Part shown: positions 1 to 29,400 of the stretch, one piece after another
Layout: each line of letters starts with the position of its first letter
How positions within the stretch are numbered: the stretch's first letter is position 1
Program-made: the position numbers and the translations under genes
From: Apteryx mantelli
Taxonomy: Eukaryota > Chordata > Aves > Apterygiformes > Apterygidae
Direction of reading: 5' to 3'
Length of the DNA: 64,000 nucleotides
NCBI RefSeq assembly: GCF_036417845.1
Contig: NC_089981.1
Coordinates: 64,135,268 to 64,199,267 of the forward strand
Notes under the pieces: model-generated
Databases searched by the model: none
Told to the model about the DNA's origin: nothing
The model's input: the letters and a program-made list of their open reading frames with translations, nothing else

Positions 1-388
1 GTATGATCTGAATTCTCCTACCGCAGGCAATACCATGGTTCACACATCCTTAAAAGTATTAACAAGATTAGAACTAGAGAGAGCCACCAGGTCTCCAGTT
101 TTCTGAATTAAATAGCAAATCTCAAACCCACCTCTCATTTCATCCTTGGGGTGCCCCAAAAAGGGGCACATCCTCAGCAAAACAGTCACCCTCCCTGGGA
201 GTCAACATCTTCCTCTGTAGAATAATGTGGATCTATCTCCACTATTGCACCTATTAGCTGCAAAACTGATGGATAAGTAAAACATGGAACCTTCTCCTTT
301 GTGGACCAAGCTGCTATACTAATCTTATTGTTAAGGCAAGCCATCTCCACAGCACAGCAAAGCGAGGGTCCACTGTGGTCCCCTTTCA

Positions 389-16201
<15,813 letters not shown>

Positions 16202-17874
16202 GGCGGCGGCGCGGCCCCGCTGCGGCTCGGCTCGGCTCGGCCGCGGCTCAGCGAGGCCCCGCGGGCTCCATGGTGGCTCCCGCCGCCGACCCGGAACCGC
16301 TCCCGCCGCCGCCGCCGCCGCCGCGCTGACCCCGCGCTCCCGCCCCGCCCCGCCCCGGCGCCGCGGCCTACTCGTAGGCGCGCGGCGTGTGCCGGGCGGG
16401 AGCCGCCGAGCCGCCGCGCCCGCAGGCAGCCGGGCCCCCAGGCTGCGGCTTCTTTTCTCTAGGGGCGCCAAAGCAGCGTAAGGTGCCTCCTCCATAAACC
16501 ACTTAAATCAACCAGAGAGTATTTTAAGATTTAAGCGTGTGGATCAAGCACGCCGGCCCCGCGCTGCACATTTATTAGTTAGAGGACGGACCTTCCATCC
16601 AGGCCTGTGAGGCTTTTCCGCAGCCTGCAAAAAATCCAGAAAGATGACCACATTCAAAATGTATTTAAAACACTCCTTTTTTTAAGCCACGTAATGTGTA
16701 CTAGAAACTCCCGTATTTTCCTCTATGTGGTACTTATTCCTACTGATGGCCCGAATGGATAATCAACATTCAGCTTCATTAACCTGTGTCTAATGCTGCC
16801 TTTCTCGCCCCCAAACCATAGTACACCTAACAAAACCTCTATAAGCAGAAATCTCTCAACTCTTGACAGAGAAGTTTTTACTTCCCTAGAAGTCAAGATT
16901 GAAGGTTTATTTTTCTAAAAAGCTTTCAAATTATATTTTGGTAATAAAGATGGTCTGAAGTAACTGATTCATATCAAAAAAGTTATTACTGTTTTTTTAC
17001 ATCAGAGATGTTAACTTCTTACTTAAATATACTACATATACTACATATCATTGAAAAAATAATTGCTACGGGGAAAACATGCCGATAAACATAACAATTG
17101 TATCCCAAGCTTAAAGATCTGCTAGGAAGATTAGGTCATTTGTGATGGATACACATTTTACACAGTTAATAAAGTATAACAGTATTCCTTACCATGCTGT
17201 TCATGATTCATGACATTTTTCTCTAACCAAGATAAAATAAACTGAAAGCTTCATAAATAGCATTTTAGATCTGAAGCTGCAATAACTTCTCTGTCATAAG
17301 GGAGTATTAGCAACCTTAATCTTAGGTAAATGATTTATTTTTTCCATAGATAATGTACATTATTATCTTTTCATTATTTAGTTTTCAAAGTTCAACAGTC
17401 ACAGACAGCCACAGACCAGAAAACACAGTTTAATGATAGAGAATGTACACTTCAGGATACATGATCCTATGCTCATATTAGACTTCAGGAGCTGAAGTAT
17501 AGATCCCTAAAAACAAGTAGAACAAAGCCTGGTTAGCTTTATCTCACTACCTTGAGAAGATTCTCTATTGCTCATAGATTGTGACATGACTGGGGTTCCT
17601 TGTAACGTGGTTAGGTTTAAAGAGCTGTTCAGCATTTCCATTATAAATACCTATTTCAAAAGTGAATAATTTACCTATCAAAGTTTATTAGCTGTGGGTT
17701 ATACCTCTTTCCATACAAAGATGATGTCCTTCCAAGCAGCAAAGATGGCACCTCAGGTTTAAAATAAAGGAGCTTAAAAGAATGCATTAAAAAGCTCAGA
17801 TATGTTCTGCTAAATATTATTCACTGCCTCTCCCTCCCCTGTAAGGGAAATACCTAGCAAAATGTAATCTGGCC

Positions 17875-17902
<28 letters not shown>
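17875..17902. repeat. Poly(A) tract, 28 bases
   Basis: Uninterrupted A run in the NEK9-TMED10 spacer. Confidence 0.9.
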
Positions 17903-17905
<3 letters not shown>

Positions 17906-20900
17906 ATCTCATGGAAATAAGATTAAAGAATCTGGAACAATTGCAAAAAAGTAGAAGACTACTTGAAAAAAATCAATATTCATGTTCCATATTTAAAAAG
18001 TAGACTTATCTTATCCATTATTACCTGCAGTTTCATTCTGGCCTTTCATAAGCTGATGATCACAATAGTACCTACAATCAGGTTTAGCCACCCCACAATT
18101 TTGCCTTTACTGCATTTTAAAAGCAGAGCATAGCAAGACATACACTGGCCACTAAGGTTTATTGGAATATGAATGAAGAATACATACCCAACTTTATATT
18201 GCATTTTTCACTGAAACATTTAAAGAGACCACAATTTAGATTAGAGTATTTGGATTTGATAATATGCCATTCTGCCTCTTGCAAAATCATTACTGAAAGA
18301 TGAATTCAGCCTAGGGTAGGAACACTGTCATTTGAACTAAAACAGTGAAGTCCTTACTAACTTAAGGAAAGAGCAGCCCATGATGAGAAGTGAAAAGGCA
18401 TCCGCATGGTTAATTATAATTAAGATGACAACACAATGAGGCTCATGTTACATACGTATAGCAAGTGTCATACACCTGGGAGAAGATTACCTGCATGGAA
18501 AGTATATTCAGGGGAAAGAAAAGACTGAGCAGCGGAAATGGGTGAAAAAAATCCTAGAGGATGAAGCTCTGCAGCAAATCCAGCTGGAGTTGCAACGTGA
18601 TATAGCTGCAAAACACAAGCACGTTTCCCTCTGCCTGCCTTGTCTGGGCAGCACCTGCAAGAATACTCTGCCCCAGAGAGCCAAGAGGACAGTTCATCTC
18701 ATTAAAACTCAACTCAATAGGGCCACTCTCCTCAAACAGCCTTTGTAAAGATCACACAATGTAACTGTATGATTTAAAAGCTCAAGGAAAAGGTACCTCA
18801 AGAATATTATCTATGAAAGGAAATTAGTGACAGAGGAAACCATAAAAGAAGCAAGACTGAGCTATGTGAGAACTGTTCTGTAACTGCTTTTTTTGAGTAA
18901 CAGGCTCCAAAAGGAAGTTATTTAACATCTACATTTTATTGCAGAAACTGAAATAAAACAAATCAAAAGGGCCCACAAGGAAGTAGCTGCTCTCTCCAAA
19001 CATTAGCTATACAAATGAGTCTCACAGCTGAGACTGCTGGGGCAGGTACCTAGAAATCACAGGTCCTCTGGCAGGCTATTCCAGCAAGTCTGAAATAGGT
19101 AAGTGTAAGCTACTGCATTTAGTTTAAGGTGATAAACCATAGGGATCACTTGCAACATAAGGAGTATCACTTACTGCTATTTTGCAGAAAGTTTAAGAAG
19201 TTACTTTAGCTGCAGCTGAAACAAGGTAACCCCTAGCTCATTTCTGCATGAAGTAAAACAGACTTCTTTAAAACATTGCTGAACAACCCGCCAGAGTTTT
19301 CTGTGTAAGCTTGTACTATATTTTAGTGTTGCAGGAAATACTTGGGCTCACCTGTTTCAGATTTATGGAAAGGTCCAAGAAATACCAACAGGCAGAGCCT
19401 TTCCAAATCCTCTGCTCTTTCCACCTTCCTCAAAGAAAGATAGGTCTTCCAGAGTCACCCCACAAACACCAGTGGTTGTTTGGGGGTAGAAACATCAGAA
19501 CATGCAGGGGGCCTGACAACATTTTTTAAGGTTGGGGAAGGGCAGCAGACAACACAACCCACCCTGAACAGCTACAGTCTTCACAAGCCACCAAGCTCAA
19601 CTTCTTTCTCCTGTGAAAGATGCATCAGTTTCAGGTTTCTGCTCTCTCCTTTCCACAGAGCAACCTTCAACTAAAGGGAAGTTCATTTCCCACAGAGACT
19701 GTTCATTAAAGGCAAGGACATCTTGGGCCTCAAAGACAAATATAGTTGAAGGACACAACTAAAGAGATGAGAGAGACAGAAATTCATTCCATGAATTTGC
19801 AACAGTTAAGAGACCACACTAGTTTCCCAAAATGCCTCTTGTAGGACCCCATGAACTGTACAGGCTGGAATCCCCTAATGATCTCGCCAACCAGTTGCGA
19901 GACTAGTTTGAGTCAAAAGTCCTTCAGAGGCTGCCCAGTAGTTAAACATGCTGATCTCTTGGTTATGAGACAACACAGGTGTTGTACACTTGGGTTATTT
20001 CTCACATACCTGACTCGTGAGAAGTGAGCAGAGTGTAAAATATTCATCCCCTGAAGTGTGCACTCACAGAGCAGCTGCTCTGGGTACTTTTTACAAAGAA
20101 AACAATTTACGTTGACATAGCAGGAGGGGGAATACATGAAGATATACCTTACTTAGGAATGTTCACACACTGTGTAAGTAGTGTGATAATTAAACTGTTA
20201 GTCATGTTGAGAAGTGGGAGGAAGAGGCTGGAAACGTCTGATGCAGTTTGCTACAGGCAATTATAGATTTACCAGTGATGCATTTGTCACACACAAAGAT
20301 GGGCTCAGACCCAAGTATCTGTAACAGCTCAACTTTAGCCCATTTCCCAGAAGTAAAATGGAATGAACATACCAGTTCTGCATCCACAGTACTTTGAAAC
20401 AGCTCAGACACACCTCCAACCTACCACATGAGAACAGCTGTATGATTTCACATACTCAAATATTCATCCAAGCAAGAACTTGTAGAGGCTAATCCTTATC
20501 CAGAGGTCTGGGAATTTCCCTTCTTGAAATTCTCCCTGATACTACTAACCAGTTACGCAGCATTTAAGTAGCCTCAGCCCTACTATGTGACATATCTCAC
20601 TTGGTCACTGCATGAGGCCCAATAGAGGATATCTGACAGCAGTTAGGTAAATACCTCATCACTCTCTTCAGTGAACATCTGTTGCTCACATAGAACTAAC
20701 TCATCTTTGCAACAATTTAAGATTTCCTCTGAAGCACAAAACTGAAAGTAATTAAATTTCTCTTAATGAACTGAATTTTATTTGGGAGCTGACAGTGAAA
20801 AACTGAATCTTGTACTCTAGAACATCAGCCCTATTTCACTAAGCCAAGCATAAACCAAACTGGCATTCTCAAAATCTCTCCACGTAGAGAGAGATAATTA

Positions 20901-21480
20901 GGAAGAGGGGGGAAAAAAGCAAACAAAACAAACACCTTCATTAGAGACAACTCTTTCTGAATGACTGGCATTTGCTGTGTTGATCCTATTCCTCAGACAG
21001 GACCCAGTACATATAGTCCTTTCCAGACTCCAGAATTCTCAGATTCTTTAGAAAACAGCTTTTGGTAGAGAAACACAAAGTCCTGGGGGTCTGCGTGTTT
21101 GCTGTTTCCTATGACAGGTCAGCTTGCAGGGAACAGCAGTCAGCAGGAATGCGCACAAAGAGGACAAGACTCGCACAGACAACTGAGGTAGGTTATTTTT
21201 CCCCAGAGAAATTTTATTTGAGAAAATTGACAAAATCCCCCAACCAGTCATTACAGATAAATCCATACTAGTCCCCCACATCTGTTCCCTGGTAACCATA
21301 CCAGCACAGTGAAGGTCAAAAAGCAACATCACAATGATGATACTGCAATAGTCACCTGAGGAACTGAAAGCCTCACCACCATTTTTAGGAGAAAGATTTG
21401 TTTTGTACTCTGATAAGGTCGGGGAGAGGATATCAAAACAGACAAGACAGGGAAAGCCTCCTCCTTGTATTGTCTTTTCA

Positions 21481-21483
<3 letters not shown>

Positions 21484-21519
<36 letters not shown>
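21484..21519. repeat. (TA)18 microsatellite
   Basis: Eighteen TA units followed by an A-run. Located just beyond the candidate distal poly(A) site of TMED10. Likely length-polymorphic and able to extrude as a cruciform. Confidence 0.92.
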
Positions 21520-21524
<5 letters not shown>

Positions 21525-21703
21525 AAAAGCAAAAACCTTAACAGATCTGCTACAAACTGCAGGACCTAAAACTTAACTTCAAGTGACTTCTGTAATTCAG
21601 TCCTGTGGCATAACTGCTGTTCTGCACCATAACAGCTCTCAAAAATTTACAAGGATAAAGTGGATGCAGGGGGAGGGGAGCGGACTTGGGTTCTTCATAT
21701 GGC

Positions 21704-21709
21704 TTTATT
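21704..21709 (-). terminator. TMED10: Candidate distal poly(A) signal of TMED10
   Basis: AATAAA on the minus strand, about 1.66 kb after the TMED10 stop codon. Sequence downstream of it is C/T-rich rather than clearly GU-rich, so support is weaker than for the proximal signal. Confidence 0.35.
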
Positions 21710-21999
21710 AAAAAGGAAACAAATTAAAAGTAATATAAGCACTTTCCAGTGGAACTAACAACTCCAGGATCTGGGCAATGGAAAAGGAGGTGCAAAGTCC
21801 TAATGTATTAGATGACAGTAGGTCATCTTTTCACCCTCTTTCCCATTGCCTCACCCTGAACAACCATTCCCCTCCTGACAATAGATCAAATTCAAGTTAG
21901 AAATTATAAACGCATGCTTTTTTCAAAATGGTAGGCTGGGTCCAGGGCCGTGACAACCCTTTCCCTAGCCAGAATGGTCTAGACACGAGTCCACGATGC

Positions 22000-23364
22000 T
22001 GTGCTGCATTTGCTCTGAAGGAATGCAGAGAAGGTGAAAGAATTTTAATCACTGCCTAAAAACTGCAGCATGTAAGTCCAGGAAATTAACCTGCTTGTTT
22101 TTTTCCCAGCTTGGATTATTTGACATAATGCCATCTGGACGGCTAAGAACCTATGAGAGTCCACTTGCTTTCTGCAATACTGCATAGGAGAAAAACAGTT
22201 CTGCTGATGGCACAGCTCAGATACCCCACAGATGCAGCATTAGACTGCTCCTACTGTGTACTGCTTTCTAGTTCATCCAGATACTTCCAACAAGTCCTCT
22301 GCTAACCTGCAAAGCACCTCTTGCACCCACAGATCTCAAAGCAGTGTACAGGCCTTCATGCTCCACAAAGCAAAAGCATTCCTTGCTTTGAAGTCTCAAA
22401 AGAGGGAGATGCAGCCAGTTGTCTGCTGAATAAACTCTACGGTGTTAGGTGAGAAAAGTCTCCTGCTCAACACAGAACAAAGTTTCCTAGCACAACCTGC
22501 TCCTATTTGCACCGTGACTATATCTGACTGATGCCTCCTGTCTGCACTGCAAAAGGCTGTCACTGACCATGGCTTTCAGGGAAACTGCCCCATCATTTCA
22601 GAACAGGAGAGGCTAATCCAAGAAAAACACATGGAGCAAGGCTGGGATCAAGGCTGGACAGCTTATCTGAGCAGGACAGGCTTCTCCTCTCCAGGCTCAA
22701 ATATGTTAGCAAGCTCTCCTTCCAAGGCTCCCCCCTTCCTCCAGGCTGAACCACCATACGCTCAAGTGCCTGGACCCATCAGCACAAAGATTTCAGCTCC
22801 CACAGGGAGAAACACTGAGGTCCGCGACAGGTACCAACCCTTGGACCTCCCTCTATCCTCAGGTCCTGCTGGAATGATGAATCCTATTGCTTTGCACTGA
22901 CCTCTGTCTGCTTGAGGCTTAGATCCCAGCTGGTCAGAACAGGGAATCCCTCGCTCTGCCCTGGTGCTAGCTGCATCACACCTAATGAGCTCAGCAGGAT
23001 CAAGTGGCTCAGAGTAACACTACAGTCACAGACAGATGGGAAACATCACCAAGCCAGGATTATAAACGGAGAACAGACAGCGCAAAAGCTTGCTGCAGCT
23101 GTCATGGAAACATCATTTTTATTTAATCGCTGCCCCAGGAACCCCCAAACCCATCACAACCTCCCCCACCCTCAACATCCAATAGGATTTCAGAAGTCCC
23201 CAATTGCCTCCAATGTCTATGCTCCCCTCCCCCTTTAGGGGCCAAGTTCCTGCAGGAAAGCTCCAATCAGTGGGTATCATCCATGAGATGGCTCCAGAGG
23301 GCCATGGCTGGGTCCCAGCAGTGTCCAGCTGGGTCTGAAAGGAGGGGGAGGAGGTCTTGCTCCT
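22000..23364 (-). other. TMED10: TMED10 3' UTR and downstream sequence
   Basis: No coding frame of substance. If the proximal poly(A) signal at 23118 is used, the UTR ends near 23100; if the distal one at 21704 is used, the whole stretch is UTR. Which one is used cannot be decided from the sequence. Confidence 0.5.
23118..23123 (-). terminator. TMED10: Candidate proximal poly(A) signal of TMED10
   Basis: AATAAA on the minus strand, about 240 bases after the stop codon. It is followed by a U/GU-containing stretch (TTTTGCGCTGTCTGTTCTCC), as expected for a cleavage site. It would give a short 3' UTR. Confidence 0.5.
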
Positions 23365-23486
23365 TTACTCAATCAGTTTCTTGGCCTTGAAGAAGCGACG
23401 CAGGTAGAAGACCTGCCAGGTGGCCAGTCCGATGAGACAGCACATGGAGAAAATGCTGAAGTACAGAACCCGGGTGTTTGTTGACT
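23365..23486 (-). CDS. TMED10: TMED10 exon 5 (last coding exon)
   Basis: Encodes [20 protein letters not shown] then [20 protein letters not shown] and a TAA stop at 23367-23365. Carries the membrane span and the cytosolic tail with FF and KKxx sorting signals. SMCCLIG differs from human SMFCLIG. The exon continues into the 3' UTR. Confidence 0.97.
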
Positions 23487-26400
23487 CTGAAACAGACAAC
23501 AAACCATTGCACATGAGTCCAACATCACAGAATGCTCCTCAGGAGGGCAAAGTCCCCAGGATATTTTCTCCCCATCCCTACAAAACTTTAAAGTCAAGAT
23601 ATCAAACAGCATGAAGGTGAGGGCACTCAAGCACTAGCAGTACATGAGAATAAAGGAAGGCCATCTAATGAGAGGGGACAAGATGAAACTGATTAACTGG
23701 CAGCATGAAACAGTACAGAATAATTTATGTTAGGATGGAGAGAGAAAGAACTGATTTCTAGAGAGAGGACACACAAGACTGAGTGACTGCTTCAGAAGGA
23801 GAGAAGTTTCAGAGGGTTTCTCTAACTAGGAACAGAACAGGCAGAGACCACTGTAATTGCCTCATCTCCAGATTCTGTCCTAATAACACATTCAGCAAGA
23901 CCAAGTGTCTTAGAGCTCCGGTCCTCCCAAGGAATACACAAACTCTTACCATTAGTGTCCCTCATCTCCTCTTCTCGTTTCTTCATATAGGCAAAGTCAT
24001 TAACGATGGACTCGGAAAGATCTTCTAGGCGCCTCAATTCTACTTCCAGAGGCTTCAGCTTCTCCACTTTAGCAATCTAGAAAACAGGAGAATCACAAAG
24101 GCAAAAACAAGAGCTCCCACATGGGCTTTTGCTGCCAGTTTGAACCATTCCTTCTCACATACTTCAGATCTGGGGCATTCTTCCCCTAGGGAAATACCTC
24201 TACAAGCCAGAAACTACCATAGCATAAAACACTATCAGTTCTCCCACCTGTTCTCAGAAACGTGGATTTACCCCTCCTGCTTGAAGGAGGGGCAAAGCAT
24301 GCACACAAACACATTCCCTTCTTATTCTACTGAATGTTAGTTTAATCACAGTTGGCTTCCAAGGACTGGGTATGAAAAGCTTACCACATGGCTAAACCTC
24401 CAGTGAAGAGAAGCCACAGACCAAGGTACAGGTGACTAACTTCTATATGCATACAGTACTGTTCTATATGCACACTGGATAGTAGCACTGAGACTCACTT
24501 TGCTAAATATTGATATATGTCCCAGAAAGTCAGAACACACTGATTCCTAATAGCAGTGGTTTTATTACCTACATAAGAGCACAATGCTCTTGGTAGGGAC
24601 CATGCAGCTACAAAGTGCTCTATCTGCCTCAAGCCACCAGATGACGCTGCTGGAATACGTAAGGAATGGGCTCCATTTGAGCCAATTAAAAAAAAAAATA
24701 CAGCTAGCTTCATAAAACTGGATCTTACAGGACATCATTTTTGTGCATATCATGCAACCCACATTCCTGTAAGCCACAAATTTATATGTAAAAGAAAAAT
24801 CTACAGGAAATTCAATTAGAAAGCACATTCCATTGCAACAACTATTTAAAGTTGAAAATGTAAACATGTGGAGTCACAAAAGTTCCCTGGCCTGACTAAA
24901 CAGCATGTCAAATGTGTGACATAAAGACATTACACAAAGGAAGCTAACTGCAATTCCTGCCACTGCTACATTGCAGATTTTGAATAACTCTGTTTCTTGC
25001 ATAGAATTTGTCATTACTACGACTGAGAACCCCCAGCATGAAGGCCAGACTCCATGTCCTGAGGTAATGCAGTGGAGGACAAATACCATATCACCTGGGA
25101 ATCACTACAGGAAACACATGGCACACCTTCAGCTCACAGACTGGTTGCAGAGCACCCTTCTCACAGTGACACAGAATTACTTAGAAATAAACTCCAGGAC
25201 CAAGTCTCTCACAGCTCAAAGCGCCAGTCATGCAAGGCAATAGAGGGCGCTCAGGGAGCAGGCATCCCAGAAATGCCATTTCTAGATACAGCTGCCCAGG
25301 CAGAGCAGATCCGAAGAGACACTTACAACCAGGAAAACATTATTTAATCAGCCATTTCACTGAAGGGTCTCCTGCGTGACATGTATGTTCTGGTAAGCAG
25401 TTGGCCCTCAAGCTCTATACTACAATTCTGCCAGCAAAGCAGAGTCAGTTTGGAAAGAGCATGAGGGGGGGTAGGAAAGAGGAGATTAAAACACCCTCCC
25501 ACTTTTTAGCTGACACACTGCACTGACAAAACCCTGTGATCTGGACGCACCTCTGCAGGAACAGCTTTGCTGAAAAACTGGCACTAGCATAATCATGCCT
25601 ACAGCCTGTGCTATGCTGACACAGCTACAGCAGCAGTCTGTAGCACGCACAATGTTTCAGGCATCTCTACTGACAAAACAACCCTGAGTTGACAGGCTCC
25701 AATACCTTCCTGGAGGGCACTTTTGCACATTCACAGAAAGGCTTCACAGGGAAAAACCTAGGCTTGTCTATTCCATCTTGCATCCCTTTAGCTGCTGTCA
25801 ATAGGTGAGGCTACTCTCAGCCCTGCATGGACTTTCAGACGTCTATCCTTAAACTCCTCTCGACCCTAGTGAATCCAACCTCCCATTAGCAACACGCACA
25901 GTTGCTGCAAGGGATTTTGTAAAAAGCCCACCAAGCATCTGTGATGGTGAGCAATGGAAACACCAACAGCCTGGAAGGCATGAGAACGTTTTGACCACCA
26001 GAACAACCAAGAGAACAACTCCACTGAGCTTCTCAGGGGCCACTCACAGATGGGCCAAAGCCTAACTCCCTTCCCAGCACAGACACACACATTGTGGCAG
26101 AATTTGGCAAGGATTTGGAGATCTAGGCTCCTTTCTAGATCACCTAGTCCTCCTGGTGTCCTTTGAAAAGTCTTTTCACCTTTCCCTACCTCCATTTCTA
26201 TCTGCCAAATGGGAAAGTTTTGCTTCCCTCCCCCAGGGAACAAAGACGACTGACAAAGCCATACAGAAGGACAGCTAAGATTTCTCTAACCTAGCTCACC
26301 ATCTTAGTTGCATAGATCCAGACATTCTTGGAGCAAAGCAAGCTGATGCAGCCAGACTCAGACATCACCCCTACTCTCACTGTACATATCCACGCACAAG

Positions 26401-29400
26401 CATGGACCCTGGTTCAAACCCCTGCATCAGCTCTCCTTGCAACAGCTCAACAAGAAGAATTGGGAGGAGGAGAGGACAAAGGTGCCTTACAGCAGATTAA
26501 CATCACAAGCAAAAGGCTCAAAAATGCAGCAATTCGAGGAGAGAATCCTGGACAACAGTCCTCTCCTCTGAGGCCTTACCTGTCATGTCAAAAAAACACA
26601 AACACTATAGCAACTTGGAGACGGGGGGGGGAACACACTGCAAAGCAGCGTGGCTAAACAACATCAGTAGCAGCAGTACAAACAGTAAACCAGTTTGAGT
26701 ACTTTGCAGACATGCTGCTTGACAAGGCTGGACATCATCTGTCACTCTGAGAGGTCCCAAGAAGTCAAGTTTGCTTCCTACCCCTGTCAAGATCTGGATT
26801 TGATAGCAGGGTAGGACTGCTGATCTAACGTTCTTCTTTACCCAAGTCTGTCCACAGACCTTTTGCATTGATCTAACTACACTGGAGAGGAGTGTGATGT
26901 ATTCTTACTTTTAATCCAAGACAGTTATGTTAGTTCAATCAGTAAGGATGCAGATATACCAGCATAAAGGAACCTTTCTACATGGGAACAGTACTTATAG
27001 GTGGCATTACAATAATATAACTCAAGCATATTTCTCAGGGTTGTCTTTAAAGAAATTCTGTACATGCAGTCGCCATAATTCAGTTACACTCTCAGGGACA
27101 TCCCATAAGGTTTCAACATCCTGTAATCCTTCAATAGTTGGTTTAGCCAGACAGCTGGCCTGCTGGCCCAATTATTGCTTTGCTCTTCTCTGACCCCAAG
27201 CAGTTTGTTACTCTCCTTGCGGGATGTGCTAGCCCAAAGGCTCAAAAGAATATGAAACTCCAGCAGGCCCAGCTCAGAAATATATTAGTCTTCCTAGCTG
27301 CCACCATACGCTGCCTCTGCTACTCACTCTCCTCCATAAGGCATGTCCCATGCTGTTTTGTTCAGTGGACATAGCAATCATTTGCAAGAACCTTTCACCA
27401 CTAACAACTTTCATTTTCTCAGGCACTGGATCTACTGGGGACCAATCAACCTTAAATCCTAGCAAGCCAAAAGCATGGTAGCAGTCATCAAAATTCAGCC
27501 TACAAACCAGCCAGAGACTGTCCCAACCACAAAACAACTGCTATTCCACACAGCTGGCTTTTGGGTCTAAGAAAACTAAATTCTAAAACGGAAACGTTTA
27601 GGTTTCATGCCCATTCCCAGCGTCACTCCTTCAAACCAGATACCCATTTCACACCACCTACTCTGCCAAATACCTTTATACTGATACACTGTCGGTTCCT
27701 AGAAATATACAAGCACCATTTCTTGGCTGTGAGACCAGTACCTCTCACAGTCATGAAGGTAACAGCAGTAGGAATGCAGCTTCACCTTTAGGATGATCTG
27801 ATACTAACCTAAAATGCACTCTGCTGCTGAGTCAGGGGAAACTATACACCTCAACCTCTTGTTGCCTCTAATACCTATGCTGGGTCACACTGTCCTGGCA
27901 AAGAAATTCACACATTAGGCCCCAGTTCCCAGATCACAGAATGGATTTTAGTGGATTTTAGCTGATGTTTGCCCCCACACACCACAACACACAAAGCTTC
28001 AATGGAACTGTAGGTTACAGACAGGCTTTCATCACCGCTGGGAAAACAGCTTCCCATCATGAGCCCCATCTACAAATGGCATCACGTGAGTGCTGGGAAA
28101 GGGGAGTCTAAAGTGCAAGCAGCCAAGGGACATACCTCCTCATAGTTCTTTGCTTCAACTCCGTGCTTCATATCCAGAATCACGAGCTGGTCCGGCATCC
28201 TCCCTGTTCCTGGAAGCATAATGAAAGGATTCATTGTGCGAAACATTCAGCCTGCCAGGAAATCACCAGTTCTCCCCACCACTGAGGAAGGACTCACAAC
28301 ATCCCTCCCCTCCAGTCTGCAGCTAACTGCGGAGGCAGCACAGTCCAGCCTAAAAATACAGAGACTTCAGAATAAATCCTGGCTGAAGGAGAGCCTCCCA
28401 AAGATAATGAGAACAAGCTGTAACTAAGAATGCTAAGTGTGTGTAGGATGCAAATCACTGTAAAAACTGCAGAGGATTAGAAGATGAATACCAGCTGCTA
28501 TGAGACAGCCTGGCTAGAGACAAATCAGCAGAGGGACAAATATTCAACTGGGGAGGCCACGTTCCTCCTAGCAGGAAGCGCAAGAACAACTCATCAAGAT
28601 CACTAGGGCTGTAAATGATTTTACGTATAAAGGAGCAGAAGGAAAATTCCTCTAATTCAAGGTTACAGCATATAGGGACTACTGGTCCTAGCATGCTGCA
28701 GAGTCTTAGGAGGGAAGACAAAAACTTCAAAGTATCTTTTCAGGGAAAGAACAGATCAGATGTCTGGGACCCACACTGCTAATGTGAACCCGAAGATGAC
28801 AGGAGGCTTCCTAAGCCAGGAAAACACAATGCTGCCTCAGAGAACTGCCATCTGCAGCCACAGCGAGTACAGTAAAGTTGCAGTCAATAGCACAATAGAT
28901 ATGTTTTAAGGCTGGAGCCTCCACCCTAGAGAACTGTACAGCTAACAGCCTCTTTTAACTGCTACAAGCTATCATATCTGGGAAAGCTCACAAGAAAAAA
29001 AAAAAAAAAAGAAAGAAAAAATAAAAAAAGAGGATAAGCACATAAGATACCCTAAAAAAATGTAGTACTTCAGCTGTACTGAATATCCTATTCCACTACA
29101 CCACCCACCAAGGATATGTTCGTTCATAATACATTCCCAAACCCCAGCACTTTGGATCATATACATAGTTGTCCTCAGCTGGCTGCCAAGAAAACACAAG
29201 GTGTAAATTCACTTATACAATGAACTTCAGAGTCTTTATCCAGGAGCATATCCAAGACTCACACTTTGCCTTAGGAGGTTGCCAGGTGGACATTCCCTCA
29301 GTCTACAAATCCAATACACAGGTTAGACAGGGACACTTCAGACGGAGCTAGGAACATGTTCCAGATCTTTAAGACGGCAGCCTCAAGTTCTCTCTCTATC

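Larger units (their letters stand above)
16500..21700. other. Intergenic spacer between NEK9 promoter and TMED10 3' end
   Basis: AT-rich DNA with no open frame longer than about 75 codons and none resembling a known protein. It holds a 28-base poly(A) run (17875-17902) and a TA repeat (21484-21519), described separately. Short frames here (for example 18542-18748 and 21062-21271) have no recognisable domain and are taken as chance. No promoter-like CpG block is present. Confidence 0.75.
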
